The notes beneath the pieces were generated by a model. It searched no databases, was not told where the DNA came from, and saw only the letters and a program-made list of their open reading frames with translations. A stretch of 64,000 nucleotides of DNA from Lepeophtheirus salmonis. Its lineage: Eukaryota > Arthropoda > Copepoda > Siphonostomatoida > Caligidae. The translations under genes and the position numbers were made by a program. The stretch's first letter is position 1; each line of letters begins with the position of its first letter. Shown here piece by piece: positions 62,873 through 64,000 of this stretch. The stretch lies in assembly GCF_016086655.4 (NCBI RefSeq), contig NC_052134.2:38377971-38441970 (forward strand), written 5' to 3'.

Positions 62873-64000
62873 AATTTTACTTCAGACTTTTATCTTAAGT
62901 TAGTACTGACACAGTATTTCCTAAATGTTTTTGAAATGAAGAAAAGTTTTGAAAGTAATTCAAAGTTATGAGTAAATCGAAATTACAATTGCCACTGCGT
63001 ATTAATAATAAATGACTCGAGTCGGTTTTATCGTTAGTTGGACTTGAAAAAAAAATAGGGGGCTAATATTTTTTTGTTAATTTATTTCAATTTTGTTTTT
63101 CTTGAATATACATTTTTTAACATTTAAAAAGAATCTGTAATAGTTCAAGCTATTCATTATTTTACAATCAAGTGCAGGGGTATAGCAGGAGCCTTATTTG
63201 TAATGATGAGTAATAGATACACTGTATGTAATAAATTTATCAATAAACCATAAGCATATATTGAATATTCTAAAATAAACATTGCAGAAAAATCTATTGT
63301 GAATTAAGTCACTTAAAACAATAGCTACAATAACTCTTTGCAAGTATCGAACCATGTCATCTAATCAAATAATTGTAATGTTTACATACAAAAGATTTTT
63401 TTGTGAGATATGTAAATAAATTTACAAATCTGCACATCATTGTAAGCATAAATTAAATTGATTTGTAATGGTAGATAACTACTAAATGCTTTCATTATCA
63501 TAATAACAGATAAATCACATGCAACTCCTCACACAACCTCTTTTACCATGGGGTACACTCTGCTCAAATTAATAACATTAATAATAATAAATTTAAGAAG
63601 AGGGGGAATATATTAATATCTTCATTTATTAACAGGTACTTAAATAAATAAGTAGGTTCGTCCCACACAGCTTCTAATTTTATTTCTTATTATTACTGCT
63701 GTTGAAGACATTTTTAATTAGGTTATAATAATAATTTATTAAATTTATGCCCTTGTTTGTCAAACAAACAGCTTCCTTACACCCTTTTGATAGAGGTTCA
63801 TACATACTTAGATTTTAATTGATGCTAAATAATCTATAAATCTACATACCTACGTTGTATAAGAAGAAGTTATCTTTATTATTTTTATCTCTTAATGTTT
63901 CCTTTTCCAAAAAGATTGACGAAAAAATACATTAAATCAGCCGTTAGTGAGCTAATAAAGCTATAAGGCAAGTGGCAAAACGCACTCGTTAGCTTGATTA
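62873..64000. other. AT-rich stretch; CTCGAGTC/GACTTG words at 63013-63050
   Basis: The segment 63013-63050 reads GACTCGAGTCGG then GTTGGACTTGAAA, a short degenerate match to the CAAGTC repeats, just downstream of the mariner relic. The rest is AT-rich with nothing recognised. Confidence 0.45.

Overview
This is an AT-rich eukaryotic window (roughly 70% A+T by eye). I could not support a single intact host protein-coding gene, rRNA or tRNA in it. The recognisable content is decayed transposon DNA: several Tc1/mariner-superfamily relics, TA-flanked pogo/Tigger-like ends, hAT-like ends, small inverted-repeat elements, and degenerate or tandem repeats in simple AT-rich sequence. The absence of operon structure and of long ORFs (none above about 130 codons), together with the many mariner remnants, points to an intergenic or very large intronic stretch of an animal genome. 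The MSEQ-type mariner transposases recall those I associate with arthropods, especially caligid copepods (sea lice). That is a guess from memory and was not tested.

Layout. 1-6 kb: AT-rich DNA with a 75-bp tandem duplication (1141-1290), a 185-bp pogo-like MITE (3624-3808) and a second pogo-like end (about 4066). 5.9-6.5 kb: copy 1 of an internally deleted mariner family. 6.5-20 kb: mostly featureless, with an inverted repeat at 12.0-12.1 kb and degenerate CTTGGTC/CAAGTC repeats at 13.2-13.6 and 18.6-18.8 kb. 20.3-21.6 kb: a mariner transposase fragment running into a CAAGTC repeat, then a GC-richer island beginning at a hAT-like end. 22.4-23.0 kb: copy 2 of the deleted mariner family. 23-36 kb: featureless apart from a hAT-like end at 32.1 kb and small hairpins. 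36.2-38.2 kb: copies 3 and 4, both with both ends visible and about 1 kb apart. 40.7-41.5 kb: a different 0.85-kb mariner with terminal inverted repeats and a broken transposase. 43.0-43.65 kb: copy 5, inverted. 44.6-44.9 and 58.07-58.26 kb: two opposed copies of a dispersed repeat with a conserved internal palindrome. 48.4-48.8 kb: a 25-bp tandem array directly abutting a MITE-like inverted-repeat element. 50.5-50.85 kb: the C-terminal part of a third mariner transposase. 62.2-63.05 kb: a 31-bp tandem duplication, a mariner N-terminal relic and another CAAGTC-like stretch.

Nothing here works together as a pathway. The biology is transposon decay: deleted mariner derivatives that kept their termini, as expected of elements moved in trans by a transposase encoded elsewhere, embedded in cryptic repeats. 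I did not find a new functional system. The most distinctive observations are the shared internal-deletion mariner family, the palindrome-containing dispersed repeat, and the tandem array fused to a MITE.
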